From the NCBI GenBank assembly GCA_900470155.1, contig UBZT01000014.1:62001-126000 (forward strand): a stretch of DNA of 64,000 nt. Direction: 5' to 3'. Position 1 is the first letter of the stretch; the number at the start of each line of letters is the position of its first letter. The notes below the pieces were generated by a model. The model made no database searches. It saw nothing but the letters and a program-made list of their open reading frames with translations, and was not told the origin of the DNA. The stretch comes from Hyphomicrobiales bacterium (lineage in GTDB: Bacteria > Pseudomonadota > Alphaproteobacteria > Rhizobiales > Rhizobiaceae). Position numbers and translations under genes: made by a program. Below are positions 36,192 through 45,989 of this stretch, piece by piece.

Positions 36192-37106
36192 TCAAGACGC
36201 AGTCGGCACGCGCGGCCCCGGTTCGCGGCGCATATGGCCGATTAGATAGGTGAAAAGGGCGGCAAGCACGATGCTTCCGCCGATCATCGTCCGCGCAGAC
36301 GGCACTTCATTGTGCAGCAGCACCATCCAGACCGGCGCGAGGATCATTTCGGCAGTGCCGAGCAGCGCGGCAAGCGCGGACGGGATCAGCCGGGCGCCGG
36401 TCACATACATCGCCATGCCGAGGCCAAGATTGAGCGCGCCGAAGGCAAACAGCAGAGCAAGATCGGAGGTGCCGACGGCAAAACCGCCGACCTGCGGCAC
36501 GGCTATCGCCGAGGCCAGGAAACATCCGAGGCAGGCTGCCGGCGTCATGCGAATACCCGGATGGCGGCGTGTCAGCACTGTCATGCAGGCAAAAATCACC
36601 GGGATCGAGGCTGCAAGGCCAAGGCCGAGCAGAGAGCCGCCTTCTCCGATCGAGGCCGAGACCATGATCGCCACGCCGACGATGACGGCGGCGATTGCCC
36701 CCCAGGTCACGGCCGTGATTGCTTCACCGAGCAAAACGCGGGCGAGCAGTGCGGCAAACAGAGGAATGGCCGCCATGAACAGCACGACATTGGCCACCGG
36801 CGTCATGCTCACAGCCAGCACGAAGCAGGTCGATACAGCGGCAAAACCGATCGCAATCATCAGGCCTGGCCATCCCATCGCCCGAAACAGCTGAACGGTT
36901 CCAGCGATTCTGTCACGGATCAGCATGAAGCTCAGCAGGAACAGTCCACCAAACAGGCAGCGCCAGAAGACGATAGCCCAGCTGTCGCTCACGCCGATGA
37001 AACGCTGGATAGCGCCGCCGTAGCTCCAAGCCGTGGCGGAGCCCAGCACCAGGGCAATACCGAGCCAGGGGCGGGCAGTGGAGAGGGAAGAAGAGCTTGC
37101 GGTCAT
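36192..37106 (-). CDS. DMT-superfamily (EamA) transporter, second gene
   Basis: A 304-aa drug/metabolite-transporter family protein with about ten membrane helices ([80 protein letters not shown] and others). It is unrelated in detail to the gene at 31480. The ATG at 37106 is preferred over 37202. It sits between engB and yidC, behind the yidC terminator, so it needs its own promoter or read-through. Substrate unknown. Confidence 0.82.
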   Translation of the reverse strand: MTASSSSLSTARPWLGIALVLGSATAWSYGGAIQRFIGVSDSWAIVFWRCLFGGLFLLSFMLIRDRIAGTVQLFRAMGWPGLMIAIGFAAVSTCFVLAVSMTPVANVVLFMAAIPLFAALLARVLLGEAITAVTWGAIAAVIVGVAIMVSASIGEGGSLLGLGLAASIPVIFACMTVLTRRHPGIRMTPAACLGCFLASAIAVPQVGGFAVGTSDLALLFAFGALNLGLGMAMYVTGARLIPSALAALLGTAEMILAPVWMVLLHNEVPSARTMIGGSIVLAALFTYLIGHMRREPGPRVPTAS

Positions 37107-37131
37107 TGGGGGCTCGCAGAGTGTCGGACAT

Positions 37132-37162
37132 AAAAGAAAGCCCCGGAGCGACCGGGGCTTTC
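37132..37162 (-). terminator. Rho-independent terminator of yidC
   Basis: GAAAGCCCCGG (37136-37146), loop AGCGA, CCGGGGCTTTC (37152-37162), a perfect 11-bp stem. On the minus strand it is followed by a short T run (complement of 37132-37135). It begins six bases past the yidC stop. Confidence 0.9.
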
Positions 37163-37167
37163 TATCG

Positions 37168-38973
37168 TCATTTGGTTTCGGCCGGCTTTCGCCTGAACAC
37201 ATTGCGGATCGTCTTGAACAGTTCGATCTCGACGCCGTGGCGCTTCATGATGATCGACTGCTGCAGGACCGAAAGTGTGTTGTTCCAGGCCCAGTAGATC
37301 ACGAGACCGGCCGGGAAGCTGCCGAGCATGAACGTGAAGATCAGCGGCATCCAGTTGAACAGCATCGCCTGGGTTGGATCCGGAGGCGTCGGGTTCATGC
37401 GCATCTGTGCCCACATGGTAACGCCCATGATGATCGGCCAGATACCAAGATGCAGGAAGGTCGGTGCCTCGAAGGGAAGCAGGCCGAACAGGTTGACGAA
37501 ACTCGTCGGGTCCGGCGCGGACAGGTCCTGGATCCAGCCAAAGAACGGCGCATGGCGCATTTCGATGGTCACGTAAATGACCTTGTAGAGCGCGAAGAAC
37601 ACCGGAATCTGCAGCAGCACCGGCCAGCAGCCGGCAACCGGGTTGATCTTCTCGGTCTTGTAGAGCTGCATCATCGCCTGCTGCAGCGCCATCTTGTCGT
37701 CGGCATGCTTGACCTTCAGCTCTTCGAGCTTCGGCTGCACGCGCTTCATGTTGGCCATCGATGCATATTGCTTGTTGGCCAGCGGGAAGAACAGCAGCTT
37801 GACGACGATGGTCGTCAGCAGGATGGCCACGCCGAAATTGCCGACGAGCTGATAGAAGTAGTCCATCAGTTTGAACATCGGCTTGGTGATGAAGTAGAAC
37901 CAGCCCCAGTCGATCATCAGATTGAACTTCGGGATGTTGAGGTTCTGCTCGTAGCTCTCGATGACCGGGACCTGCTTGGCACCGGCAAACACCATCTGCT
38001 TGACGGTTGTGCTCTGGCCTGGCGGTACGCTGACGGCATCGCCCTTGTAGTCGGCCTGGAAGCGCGGCTGACCATCGGTGAAATGCGAGAAACGCGATTC
38101 GTAGGGGATGGTCTGCGCCGGGATCAGCGACGAGGCCCAATACTTGTCGGTGATGCCGAGCCAGCCGCCGGTCGCTTTTTCATTGGTGACGGCTTCTTCT
38201 TCGATATCGCTGTATTTGTGTTCCAGCAGGCTGCCTTCAGCGCCAAGAACGCCAAGGAAGCCTTCATGCAGAACGAAGACCGACGGCGTGGTCGGCTTGT
38301 TGTAGCGCGTCAGGCGCCCGTAGGGTGCCACGCTGGCCGCGGTCGTACCCGCATTGGCCACGGTATCCTCGATGGTGAACATGTAATGTTCGTCAACCGA
38401 GATCGTCCGGCTGAAGGTCAGGCCGGCTTCGTTCGTATAGGTCAGGGTGACCGGCGTTGCCTGGGTGAGTGTCGCGCCTTCAGGCGCAGTCCAGACGGTG
38501 GTCGGGCCAGGCGCACTGCCGACATTTTCGCCAGCGATATAGCCGAGTTCGGCAAAATAGGCGTCGGCGGTCTCGGCCGGGCTGAACAGTGTGACGATCG
38601 GGCTGCTGTTGTCGACGGTCTCGTGATACTGCTTCAGGCGCAGGTCATCGAGGCGTGCGCCTGTCAGGTTGATCGAGCCGATCAGGTCCGGCGTGTCGAT
38701 GGCAACGCGCGCGGATTTTGCAATGGCGGCATCGCGGCTGGCTTCCGGAGAGACTGCGGCAGCACCTGCGGGCAGGGCGCCGTCAACCGAACCGGCGGCC
38801 GTGGTCGCTGCCGGAGATTGTGTCGCAGCCTGATTTTGCTCAATGGCGATGCGCGCTTCCTCGGCCTGCCGCTGCGCCTCGATCCGGGGGTTCATGTAGA
38901 AGAACTGCCAGGCCAGCACGATCACGACGGATAAGGCAATCGCGACAAAATAATTGCGGTTGTTTTGCATCAT
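37168..38973 (-). CDS. yidC: Membrane protein insertase YidC
   Basis: YidC (601 aa) inserts and folds inner-membrane proteins with or without SecYEG. The long form is typical of Gram-negative bacteria: an N-terminal membrane anchor ([22 protein letters not shown]), a large periplasmic domain (about residues 60-360), then the conserved five-helix 60KD_IMP core ([41 protein letters not shown]...). Its ATG overlaps the rnpA stop by four bases. The order rpmH-rnpA-yidC is the universal one. Confidence 0.97.
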   Translation of the reverse strand: MMQNNRNYFVAIALSVVIVLAWQFFYMNPRIEAQRQAEEARIAIEQNQAATQSPAATTAAGSVDGALPAGAAAVSPEASRDAAIAKSARVAIDTPDLIGSINLTGARLDDLRLKQYHETVDNSSPIVTLFSPAETADAYFAELGYIAGENVGSAPGPTTVWTAPEGATLTQATPVTLTYTNEAGLTFSRTISVDEHYMFTIEDTVANAGTTAASVAPYGRLTRYNKPTTPSVFVLHEGFLGVLGAEGSLLEHKYSDIEEEAVTNEKATGGWLGITDKYWASSLIPAQTIPYESRFSHFTDGQPRFQADYKGDAVSVPPGQSTTVKQMVFAGAKQVPVIESYEQNLNIPKFNLMIDWGWFYFITKPMFKLMDYFYQLVGNFGVAILLTTIVVKLLFFPLANKQYASMANMKRVQPKLEELKVKHADDKMALQQAMMQLYKTEKINPVAGCWPVLLQIPVFFALYKVIYVTIEMRHAPFFGWIQDLSAPDPTSFVNLFGLLPFEAPTFLHLGIWPIIMGVTMWAQMRMNPTPPDPTQAMLFNWMPLIFTFMLGSFPAGLVIYWAWNNTLSVLQQSIIMKRHGVEIELFKTIRNVFRRKPAETK

Positions 38974-39359
38974 TCTTTCCTGGAACCGGCCTTCGGAGAC
39001 CGTAAGTTAGTCGTCTGGCTGTTGGCTATGCGGTTGGTCAGTTGCGCTGCAAGCTGATCAAACGGCGCGTTCAGCACCTCGCGCCGGGCGACAATGACAT
39101 AGTCGTGTCCCGGCTGCATTGCAAACGCTGCCTTCAGTCGCACGGCCTCTTTTAGCCTGCGGCGCATACGATTGCGCTCGACTGCATTGCCATGTTTCTT
39201 GGTGACGGTGAAGCCGACGCGGGCAGGTGCGCTGTCTTTTCGGTCGAGAACCTCCAGTAGGATGAGGCGACCCTTGCGCTTTTCGCCGTTTCTGGCGGCG
39301 AGGAACTGGGGGCGGCTTTTCAGCCGCCCGACAGTGTTCTTCTGTTCTGTGTCTGTCAT
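38970..39359 (-). CDS. rnpA: Ribonuclease P protein component
   Basis: RnpA (129 aa) is the basic protein subunit of RNase P, which matures tRNA 5' ends. It contains [29 protein letters not shown], the RNR motif that defines the family. Overlap with yidC and proximity to rpmH agree. The C-terminal tail is Ser/Lys/Arg-rich and variable. Confidence 0.95.
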   Translation of the reverse strand: MTDTEQKNTVGRLKSRPQFLAARNGEKRKGRLILLEVLDRKDSAPARVGFTVTKKHGNAVERNRMRRRLKEAVRLKAAFAMQPGHDYVIVARREVLNAPFDQLAAQLTNRIANSQTTNLRSPKAGSRKE

Positions 39360-39390
39360 GAGCCCGTCAATCTCGTCGGGCGTCTGGCCG

Positions 39391-39525
39391 TTAGGCCGAC
39401 AGCTTGGCGCGACCGCGACCGCGGCGAGCGTTCAGAACTTTGCGGCCGCCTGCGGTGGCCATACGCGCACGGAAACCGTGGCGGCGCTTGCGAACAAGCT
39501 TGGAAGGCTGGTAAGTACGCTTCAT
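39391..39525 (-). CDS. rpmH: 50S ribosomal protein L34
   Basis: A 44-aa basic protein starting [20 protein letters not shown] and ending GRGRAKLSA, the canonical L34. It was found by reading the minus strand upstream of rnpA; the stop is TAA (39391-39393). A consensus sigma-70 promoter lies 111 bases upstream. Confidence 0.97.
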   Translation of the reverse strand: MKRTYQPSKLVRKRRHGFRARMATAGGRKVLNARRGRGRAKLSA

Positions 39526-39859
39526 TTATTTAATACCGCGGTGTGCGGCCCTTCTTGGATTTTGCATTGTCTGCAAAAGCGTTGGTGCAATCGCACGGCT
39601 AACCGCCGCCGGGGCGGGTTTCCGAACGTGCGCGGCTTATAATGTCGAAGGGCCACAGAGTCAATCGGGCTAAAGACCGGCACGCCGCCTCGTGAAGGCG
39701 ATTGTCATGCCGGGGCGTTAGGGCCGAGCAGTGGTGGCAAAATGGTCGCGTCACTTGGTCCTTTTAGCCGCCAAGTCTTTCGCGCTGCACTAAAATGGCT
39801 TAAATCATGACCGGCAACCCCAACGGTGCGACCCGGCCGTGCCACAGGAGATGATACGG
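39526..39859. other. Divergent intergenic region rpmH / sensor kinase
   Basis: 334 bases without a gene. It holds the rpmH leader and promoter on the minus side. On the plus side, the 150 or so bases before the kinase show no promoter that I could recognise with confidence. No RNA gene or repeat was recognised. Confidence 0.7.
39636..39664 (-). promoter_or_regulatory. Consensus sigma-70 promoter for rpmH-rnpA-yidC
   Basis: On the minus strand TTGACT (complement of 39659-39664) and TATAAG (complement of 39636-39641) are separated by exactly 17 bases. This is a near-consensus housekeeping promoter, fitting the strong expression of L34. Confidence 0.75.
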
Positions 39860-41344
39860 ATGCTTGATCGGCAGGACAGCGATGCGCAGTCCGACCTTGG
39901 TGAGGTCTATCCGATGCCGCGCCGTATTCGGGGTCTTTCCGGCAAGCTGCTCTGGCTCACCATTGCCTTCGTCATGCTGGCGGAAATCCTGATCTTTGCC
40001 CCTTCCGTCGCCACCATGCGTCTGCGCTGGCTGCAGGACAGGTTAAACACGGCGGCTGCCGCCGGCGTCGTCATCGACGGTCTCCAGCCGCTTGAGCTTC
40101 CGCGTCAGGTGCAGGACGACACCCTGATGACCACGGGCACCAAGGCGATCGTTCTGCGTAAAGACGGCACATCGCGGCTGCTGGCCGTCACCGAGATGCC
40201 CAAGGAGGTCGACGCACAGTTCGATCTTGCCAATTACGGCGAGCTTCAATCGATCCGCGATGCCTTCTACACGCTGTTGCTGGGTGGCGATCGTTTGCTG
40301 CGTGTCTATGGTCCGGTCGGCGAAAGTGACATGGTCATCGAGTTGGTGATGGAGGAGAAGGCTTTGCGCAAGGCCATGCTTGCCTATGCGCACAACATCC
40401 TGATCGTCTCGCTGTTCATCTCCGTAATCACGGCCATCCTGATGTATCTGGCGATCAATCGCATGATGATCGTGCCGGTTCGTCGCCTGACCAGCAACAT
40501 GCAATCCTTTGCCGAGAATCCGGAAGATCCGACCCGTGTCTGGTTTGCCGGCGATGGCAATGACGAGATTGCGGTCGCCGGTCGTCATTTGGCGCGCATG
40601 CAGGGTCAGCTGCAAAAGACACTGAAGCAGCAGAAGAATCTTGCCGACCTGGGCCTTGCTGTGTCGAAGATCAATCATGACATGCGCAATATTCTGGCGT
40701 CCGCACAGCTGATGTCCGACCGCCTCGTCGACGTCGATGACCCTCTGGTCAAGAGTTTCGCACCGAAATTGCTGCGTACCATCGATCGTGCCGTCGGCTA
40801 TACGAACGAGGTGCTGGCCTACGGCCAGACCTCGGAGGCTGATCCGCGCCGACGCCTCTTCCGCCTCGCAGACCTGTGCCAGGAAGTGCGCGATCTTCTC
40901 AACATCGGCCCCGACAGCGGCATCGAATTCATCGAGGCGGTTGCGGCCGATATCGAAGTCGACGCCGACAGCGAGCAGTTGTTTCGAGTCATCCACAATA
41001 TCTGCCGCAACGCTATCCAGGCGTTGGCAACCTATGTTCCGGAAGATCCGGACTATCCTCGCCGAATCACGGTCTCCGCGCAGCGCACGGGTGCGGTTGT
41101 CGCCATAACCGTAGACGATACCGGCCCTGGCATGCCACGCAAGGCGCGCGAGAATCTCTTTGCCGCGTTCCGTGGTTCGGCGCGATCGGGTGGTACGGGG
41201 CTCGGCCTTGCCATTGCCCGCGAACTGGTGATTGCCCACGGTGGAACAATCGCACTTGTGGAAAAGCCAGGTCCCGGCACGCTGTTTCGCGTCGAGATCC
41301 CCGACAGGCCAGTGTCTCTGAACGATTGGCGTGCCCGCGCCTGA
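39860..41344 (+). CDS. Sensor histidine kinase
   Basis: A 494-aa membrane kinase: membrane helices LLWLTIAFVMLAEILIFAPSVA and NILIVSLFISVITAILMYLAI flank a periplasmic domain of about 150 residues; HAMP follows; the phosphoacceptor is probably His273 in SKINHDMRNILASAQ (HD instead of the usual HE), then an HATPase_c domain with DDTGPGMP and GGTGLGLAIARELV. No response regulator is adjacent, so it is an orphan. The ATG at 39860 has AGGAG nine bases upstream; the GTG at 39839 is in frame but less well placed. Confidence 0.85.
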   Translation: MLDRQDSDAQSDLGEVYPMPRRIRGLSGKLLWLTIAFVMLAEILIFAPSVATMRLRWLQDRLNTAAAAGVVIDGLQPLELPRQVQDDTLMTTGTKAIVLRKDGTSRLLAVTEMPKEVDAQFDLANYGELQSIRDAFYTLLLGGDRLLRVYGPVGESDMVIELVMEEKALRKAMLAYAHNILIVSLFISVITAILMYLAINRMMIVPVRRLTSNMQSFAENPEDPTRVWFAGDGNDEIAVAGRHLARMQGQLQKTLKQQKNLADLGLAVSKINHDMRNILASAQLMSDRLVDVDDPLVKSFAPKLLRTIDRAVGYTNEVLAYGQTSEADPRRRLFRLADLCQEVRDLLNIGPDSGIEFIEAVAADIEVDADSEQLFRVIHNICRNAIQALATYVPEDPDYPRRITVSAQRTGAVVAITVDDTGPGMPRKARENLFAAFRGSARSGGTGLGLAIARELVIAHGGTIALVEKPGPGTLFRVEIPDRPVSLNDWRARA

Positions 41345-41460
41345 ACGCTTCGGTTTTCGTTCGTGACGGCAAAATGACTCTTTTTTCGCAAAGGCGCTTG
41401 CAATCCTCCGCAGTCCGCTTTAGAGGATCGCCACACGCCGACGAACAGTCGGTGAGGCAA

Positions 41461-41537
41461 GCACCCGTAGCTCAGCTGGATAGAGCACCAGACTACGAAT
41501 CTGGGGGTCAGGAGTTCGAATCTCTTCGGGTGCGCCA
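41461..41537 (+). tRNA. tRNA-Arg (anticodon ACG)
   Basis: A 77-base tRNA with encoded CCA. The acceptor stem GCACCCG pairs with CGGGTGC; the D arm is GCTCAGCTGGATAGAGC; the anticodon stem CCAGA/TCTGG encloses loop CTACGAA with anticodon ACG at 41495-41497; the T arm contains GTTCGAATC. ACG is edited to ICG to read CGU, CGC and CGA. It marks the left side of the accessory block that follows. Confidence 0.96.
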
Positions 41538-41814
41538 CTACTTAGCTTCATTTGAAGCACTCCATTTTGCAGAATTTTTCTGCAAAATCTGTTTCCAGAA
41601 CACTCTCGAATTTCGCGATTGCGTTGCCCGTCATGATACTGGTGCGGGCGAGATATTTATCCGAAATGTGTCGCGCCGGGCATGGCTTAAGGTCCGTGCC
41701 GACACGATCCGTCAGGCGTTTGCTCCGGTCTTCGACCGTGGTTGTCTGAGGCTCGGATCGCGCGAGGCTCGGCGTCCCGGCACGAGACGTTGCCCATAAG
41801 ATTTTCGTGTTGGG
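41538..41814. other. Intergenic stretch after tRNA-Arg
   Basis: 277 bases with no gene I can support. It starts with a small inverted repeat (GCTTCA-TT-TGAAGC, 41545-41558) and the terminator-like hairpin at 41564. I looked for integrase remnants in all frames and for a second copy of the tRNA 3' end further on, and found neither. Confidence 0.6.
41564..41588 (+). terminator. AT-rich hairpin downstream of tRNA-Arg
   Basis: The 25-base stretch is self-complementary: an 11-bp perfect stem (41564-41574 with 41578-41588) around a TTT loop. The core is TTTTGCAGAA, pairing with TTCTGCAAAA. It is probably the tRNA transcript terminator. Confidence 0.7.
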
Positions 41815-42612
41815 TCATGCTGTTGAACCGACCGCATACCGTGCGGCAGCATGCCTGAGAGAGAGATGGGGAGCGAGGTTTCCTCGGGCTTCGTTCAGCC
41901 TCTCCCAGAGGCGCACGTCGGCGAGGGAGGGAATTGTCACAAGCTCCCCCTGGTCGAAACCGGCAAGCGCTGCCTCCACCATCTCGGATGCTTCCATCAT
42001 CATGTCCTGCGGGATCACCTCGATGTCGATCCCGGCGCGGTCGAAGATTTCCGTGCGGGTAAAGCCCGGTAGCACGGCCTGTATCTGGACGCCCTTGGGC
42101 TTGAGTTCGACCTCCAGAGCCTGCGTCAAAGCCAGTACGAAAGCCTTGCTGGCAACATAGGTCGCGTGAAAGTGTTCTGGCATCAGCGCGACGACTGAGG
42201 CGATGTTGATGATTGCGCCTTCGCCGCGGTCGGCGAAGACCTTGGCCGCCGTGATGGTCAAAGCGTGCAGGACATCGACGTTCAGGTGCACCATGTCCAA
42301 GAGGCCTTCGACCTCTGACGCCAGAACCGCGCCCTTTGGCCCTATCCCGGCGCAGTTGACCAGGAGACGGACAGAGCTGTTCTCTTGCAGGCTTGCCAGC
42401 ACCCTGGAGAGGTCGACTGCTTTGGCGAGGTCGGCGGGTAGAGGTGTGATGGCGACCCCATGCGCCTGCGACAGCCGTTTCGACAGAGCGCTGAGCCTCT
42501 CTACGTCACGGGCAACAATCACGAGATCGTAGCCGCGTCCGGCCAGCTTTTCCGCGTAGACAGCGCCGATGCCCGACGACGCTCCGGTGATCAGTGCAGT
42601 ACCCTTTGACAT
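41815..42612 (-). CDS. Short-chain dehydrogenase/reductase (SDR)
   Basis: A 265-aa classical SDR with the cofactor loop TGASSGIGAVYAEKLAGRGYDLVIVARD, NCAG (LLVNCAGIG), a serine (NIASVVALMP) and the catalytic Tyr-Lys (YVASK). The Arg after the glycine loop (VARD) suggests NADP(H). Substrate unknown. The ATG at 42612 is chosen over 42645. It is the last minus-strand gene of the accessory block, separated from the rest by the isochorismatase remnant, and does not carry the 31-bp element. Confidence 0.85.
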   Translation of the reverse strand: MSKGTALITGASSGIGAVYAEKLAGRGYDLVIVARDVERLSALSKRLSQAHGVAITPLPADLAKAVDLSRVLASLQENSSVRLLVNCAGIGPKGAVLASEVEGLLDMVHLNVDVLHALTITAAKVFADRGEGAIINIASVVALMPEHFHATYVASKAFVLALTQALEVELKPKGVQIQAVLPGFTRTEIFDRAGIDIEVIPQDMMMEASEMVEAALAGFDQGELVTIPSLADVRLWERLNEARGNLAPHLSLRHAAARYAVGSTA

Positions 42613-42746
42613 GTGCCTTCTCCTGTTGCGCCGCTTGCGCGACAATGATCTCTATGGTCGCTAAGACACCCTCACAGCGTCTGTTGCGGTTGCGCCGACA
42701 TCAGTTTTCTTCTCCGCGGCCCTCTGTTTGCTTCGGTGGAGATGGT

Positions 42747-42769
42747 CGGACGGCAGACGTTGCCGTCCG
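42747..42769. terminator. Hairpin between the isochorismatase remnant and the SDR gene
   Basis: CGGACGGCA (42747-42755) pairs perfectly with TGCCGTCCG (42761-42769) around GACGT. It lies six bases past the remnant's stop. No T run follows, so its efficiency is doubtful. Confidence 0.5.
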
Positions 42770-42775
42770 CAAGCG

Positions 42776-42997
42776 TCAGGCCGCTTTCGCTGCCGATCCG
42801 AGATATTCGTCGGTCGACTGCATGCGCGCATAGGCGAAGCCGAGCGCCGCCATGAAGGCAGCGTGGGCAAGATGGGCAGGCACGGTCACGCCGTTGAATT
42901 CGAGGTCGCGGGAGGCGCATGCGTCGTGGACCACGGTGACGGGATAACCGAAGTGGCCTGCAGGACAAAACCGAGCCGGCAGGGGTACGGACTTCAC
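42776..42997 (-). pseudogene. Isochorismatase-family hydrolase, C-terminal remnant
   Basis: From GHFGYPVTVVHDACASRDLEF to AAFMAALGFAYARMQSTDEYL this 73-codon frame reads as the C-terminal third of a cysteine hydrolase of the isochorismatase superfamily, including the catalytic-Cys-region context (VVHDACAS). The N-terminal 120 or so residues, with the catalytic Asp and Lys, are absent: the upstream sequence runs within 15 bases into the stop of the flavin oxidoreductase. It is a 5'-truncated pseudogene and probably lost by a deletion in the same operon. Confidence 0.75.
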
Positions 42998-43011
42998 TTT
43001 CCGGGTTCAGC

Positions 43012-44376
43012 TCAGGAGGCTGCTCGGAGGTCTCCGATAAGCGTGGGCACGAGTTCCGACACGGTCGGATGGATAGGCACCGACCATTGCAGGTGCGGAT
43101 ACGGCGTGCGCGCATTCATCGCGTCGATGATGCCGTGAATTGCCTCGTCGCCCTCGATACCGAGAAATGCCGCCCCGAGTATCTGCTGCGTTCCGGCATC
43201 CGCCACGATCTTCATGAACCCTTGCGTTTCGCCTTTTTCGATGGCGCGGCCGACACGGTTCATGGGTCTGGTAGAAACAAGGATCGGCCGTCCGGATGCT
43301 CTCGCCTGGCGCTCCGTCATGCCGACCCGCCCGAGCGGCGGGTCGATGTAGAGAGCGTAAGCAGGAATGCGATCGCTGAGCTTGCGGTCGGCTCCGTCAA
43401 GCAAGTTGGCGGCGACGATCTCGAAATCGTTGTAGGACGTGTGCGTGAATGCGCCGTGTCCGTTGCAGTCGCCCAGCGCCCAGATGCCGGGCACATTGGT
43501 GGAAAGACGGTCGTCGACGACGATGAAGCCTTTGTCATCCGTTTTTACGCCGGCTCTATCAAGTCCCAGATCATCGGTATTGGGTCGTCGGCCTGTGGCT
43601 ACGAGAACGTGGCTGGCGATGATGGTCCCGTTGTTCGTCGTGACCTCTATGTCATCTGCGGCTTTGCGGAACGATAGTCCCGTTGCGCGCGTCTGCACGG
43701 TGATGCCTTCCGCATGCATGATGCCGGCAATCGCATCGGAAATGTCCTCGTCTTCACGGGAGGCAAGATAAGGCCCACGCTCGACGACCGTGACCTGCGC
43801 TCCGAAGCGCCGGTACATCTGTGCAAATTCCAGCCCGATATAGCTTCCGCCGATCACGACCAGATGGCGGGGGACTTCGGTCAGTTGGATGATCGACGTG
43901 CTTGTCAGATATGGAACGTCTGCAAGCCCTGGATAGTCGGGAATGGAGGGGCGTGCTCCGACATTGACGAATATCTGGGGTGCAACAAGCCGCTCACCGT
44001 TCGCCACGATCGTGTTGGGGTCCTCGAACCGCCCCTGTGCGTAGATCACCTTCATGGTGTCGAGGCCATCGAACCAGGTCTCAAGGCCATGCCGAGCATT
44101 GAGTGTGACCTTCTCGGCGCGCCCATGCACGATTGTCATGTCGATCGCGATCTCACCATTGATCATGACGCCATGGTCTGAAGCGCCGCGGGCGACATGT
44201 GCCGCTCTCGCACTGGCAATGAGCGTCTTCGTCGGCATGCATCCGGCATTGACGCAGGTGCCGCCGAGATATTTTCGCTCGACCAGCGCCACCTTGCGTC
44301 CGGCCGAAGCCATGCGGGCTGCGAGAAACGGTCCGGCCTGTCCTGCGCCGATGAAGATCGCGTCGAACTCGCTCAT
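43012..44376 (-). CDS. FAD-dependent pyridine nucleotide-disulfide oxidoreductase
   Basis: A 454-aa flavoprotein of the class I disulfide reductase family. It has FAD loop FIGAGQAGPFLAARMA, redox-active C41/C46 in GGTCVNAGCMPTKT, an NAD(P) loop VVIGGSYIGLEFA, FAD-binding WALGDCNG, and the dimer-interface HPTVSEL (His436, Glu441). It is often labelled mercuric reductase-like, but it lacks the MerA C-terminal vicinal cysteines and the N-terminal metal-binding domain. It may resemble RclA-type reductases of reactive-chlorine or copper stress; that is inference. It overlaps the DUF4126 gene (ATGA). Confidence 0.88.
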   Translation of the reverse strand: MSEFDAIFIGAGQAGPFLAARMASAGRKVALVERKYLGGTCVNAGCMPTKTLIASARAAHVARGASDHGVMINGEIAIDMTIVHGRAEKVTLNARHGLETWFDGLDTMKVIYAQGRFEDPNTIVANGERLVAPQIFVNVGARPSIPDYPGLADVPYLTSTSIIQLTEVPRHLVVIGGSYIGLEFAQMYRRFGAQVTVVERGPYLASREDEDISDAIAGIMHAEGITVQTRATGLSFRKAADDIEVTTNNGTIIASHVLVATGRRPNTDDLGLDRAGVKTDDKGFIVVDDRLSTNVPGIWALGDCNGHGAFTHTSYNDFEIVAANLLDGADRKLSDRIPAYALYIDPPLGRVGMTERQARASGRPILVSTRPMNRVGRAIEKGETQGFMKIVADAGTQQILGAAFLGIEGDEAIHGIIDAMNARTPYPHLQWSVPIHPTVSELVPTLIGDLRAAS

Positions 44377-44834
44377 GACACGGCCATAACAATCAGGAGT
44401 GCTCCGCCGACAGCGGCTACGTCTTCGATGAGTGCCGCTGGAAGGTCACGTCCGAAGGAGGCCGCCAGTCTGGCACGGACTGCCGCACCGCCATAGGTGC
44501 CGATAACCGCGCCGACAACACCGGCGACCAGTCCCAGCACAAGCGATCCGCTCGTCGCTCCGATCGCCGCGCCCGACAGGCCGCCTGTGACAATGCGTGT
44601 GACGAACTGAACCGGCACCTTGCGCGACGGCGTGCTCGGCAGTTGGTCGGTGATCAACTCACCGATCGCCAGCACGCTCAATATCCAAGGTGCCCATCTG
44701 TATCCCATGAAGGCCAGCGGCGTCTGGGAGAGATCGAGCCATCCCAGGCTTGCGGCCCATGCGATGGCCGCCGGGCCTGTCATCGCGCGCAATCCTGCGA
44801 CGACACCGATCAAAAGTGCAAAGACGATAATCAT
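44373..44834 (-). CDS. DUF4126 family membrane protein
   Basis: A 153-aa hydrophobic protein with four or so membrane segments and Gly/Ala-rich helices (IIVFALLIGVVAGLRAMTGPAAIAWAA, GATSGSLVLGLVAGVVGAVIGTYGG, VAAVGGALLIVMAVS). GLRAMTGPAAIAW and the ending with the ED-containing loop are DUF4126-like. Function unknown. Its stop overlaps the flavin oxidoreductase start, so the two are co-translated. The ATG at 44834 is chosen over 44876. Confidence 0.75.
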   Translation of the reverse strand: MIIVFALLIGVVAGLRAMTGPAAIAWAASLGWLDLSQTPLAFMGYRWAPWILSVLAIGELITDQLPSTPSRKVPVQFVTRIVTGGLSGAAIGATSGSLVLGLVAGVVGAVIGTYGGAAVRARLAASFGRDLPAALIEDVAAVGGALLIVMAVS

Positions 44835-44903
44835 GTTGTTCCCCTGTGTTTTCCGGACGCGGCGCACCGTCTGCAATGCGCCACCGTTTTTGCAGATGAG
44901 CGA

Positions 44904-45881
44904 CTAGCTCTTGATGAACGCGAGAAGATCGGGATTGACGATCTCGGGATGCGTCGTGCACAGCCCGTGGGGAAGCCCGGCATAGGTCTTGAGCGTACCA
45001 TTTTTCAGAAGTTTCACCGACAGCGGGGCCGAGTCCGCATAAGGAACGATCTGGTCGTCGTCACCGTGCATCACGAGCGTCGGCACGGTTATGGCCTTCA
45101 GGTCGTCAGTGAAATCGGTTTCCGAGAAGGCCTTGATGCAGTCGTAATGCGCCTTCGCACCGCCTGCCATGCCCTGCCGCCACCAGTTTTCGATAACGCC
45201 CTGGCTGACTTTCGCACCGGGCCTGTTGTAGCCGTAGAACGGGCCGGCCGGGACGTCGAGGAAGAACTGCGCGCGGTTGGCAACCAATGCGGCGCGGAAA
45301 CCGTCGAAGACTTCAATCGGCAGGCCGCCCGGATTCTTGTCCGACTTCACCATAATCGGCGGGACGGCGCCGATGAGAATGGCCTTGCTGACACGGCCAG
45401 GCTTTGCACGGGCAACATAGTGAGCCACTTCGCCGCCGCCTGTCGAATGGCCGATATGGACTGCGTCCTTGAGATCAAGCGCATCGGTCAGCACCGCGAC
45501 GTCGGCGGCATAGGTGTCCATCTCGTTTCCAGTCCAGGTCTGGGTTGAGCGGCCGTGGCCTCGGCGGTCATGGGCGATGACGCGATAGCCTTTTTCCAGG
45601 AAATACATCATCTGCCCGTCCCAATCGTCGGCGCTGAGTGGCCAGCCATGGTGAAAGACGATCGGCTGCGCGTCCTTCGGACCCCAGTCCTTGTAGTAGA
45701 TTTCCGTGCCGTCCTGCGTTTTGACGAATGACATGATCTGGTTCTCCGATGGATTGGTAGAAGAGTGTGTGGCGGCTGAGCCCTGTCTTGGAAGTGCCAT
45801 GGCGGCGACCGCAATCCCCCCGGCCAGCATGACATCACGTCGGGTTATCCCCGATGCGAGGGCGAATGTGCGTTCAGTCAT
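44904..45881 (-). CDS. Tat-exported alpha/beta hydrolase (non-heme chloroperoxidase/arylesterase-like)
   Basis: A 325-aa hydrolase with a twin-arginine signal ([19 protein letters not shown]) and an alpha/beta-hydrolase domain from about residue 50: oxyanion [15 protein letters not shown], nucleophile Ser146 in [14 protein letters not shown], acid in [10 protein letters not shown] and His in GLPHGL. This layout is that of cofactor-free haloperoxidases/arylesterases. An internal Met ([18 protein letters not shown]) marks where cytosolic homologues start. The gene carries the 31-bp triple-hexamer element 58 bases upstream. Confidence 0.88.
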   Translation of the reverse strand: MTERTFALASGITRRDVMLAGGIAVAAMALPRQGSAATHSSTNPSENQIMSFVKTQDGTEIYYKDWGPKDAQPIVFHHGWPLSADDWDGQMMYFLEKGYRVIAHDRRGHGRSTQTWTGNEMDTYAADVAVLTDALDLKDAVHIGHSTGGGEVAHYVARAKPGRVSKAILIGAVPPIMVKSDKNPGGLPIEVFDGFRAALVANRAQFFLDVPAGPFYGYNRPGAKVSQGVIENWWRQGMAGGAKAHYDCIKAFSETDFTDDLKAITVPTLVMHGDDDQIVPYADSAPLSVKLLKNGTLKTYAGLPHGLCTTHPEIVNPDLLAFIKS

Positions 45882-45938
45882 GGCATCCTCCTGGATTGGC
45901 GTTCGATGGCATGAGGTTGCCTGAGGCGCGTTCGGTTG

Positions 45939-45969
45939 GCGAGTAAAGCGTCGTAAATCGATGCAAACG
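45939..45969 (-). promoter_or_regulatory. 31-bp triple direct-repeat element, copy A
   Basis: Read on the plus strand it contains GTAAAG, GTAAAT and GCAAAC at a strict 10-bp period. 24 of its 31 bases equal copy B at 46576-46606. The nearest edge is 58 bases from the alpha/beta hydrolase start. Tandem hexamers one helical turn apart are what winged-helix regulators of the OmpR/PhoB type bind; the 892-aa regulator next door has such a domain. Confidence 0.65.
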
Positions 45970-45989
45970 GAGCCGCGGCTGGCAAATGC

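Noticed and set aside
37033-38934. 633-codon open frame antisense to yidC
   Set aside because: It is a shadow of the GC-rich codon usage of yidC; composition is Asp/Arg/His-rich, and no family motif appears.
40043-41239. 398-codon minus-strand frame opposite the sensor kinase
   Set aside because: It is a shadow frame; kinase motifs are clear on the plus strand.
41538-41814. Integrase remnant or tRNA-derived attachment site
   Set aside because: No frame resembled a tyrosine recombinase and no repeat of the tRNA 3' end was seen further right.
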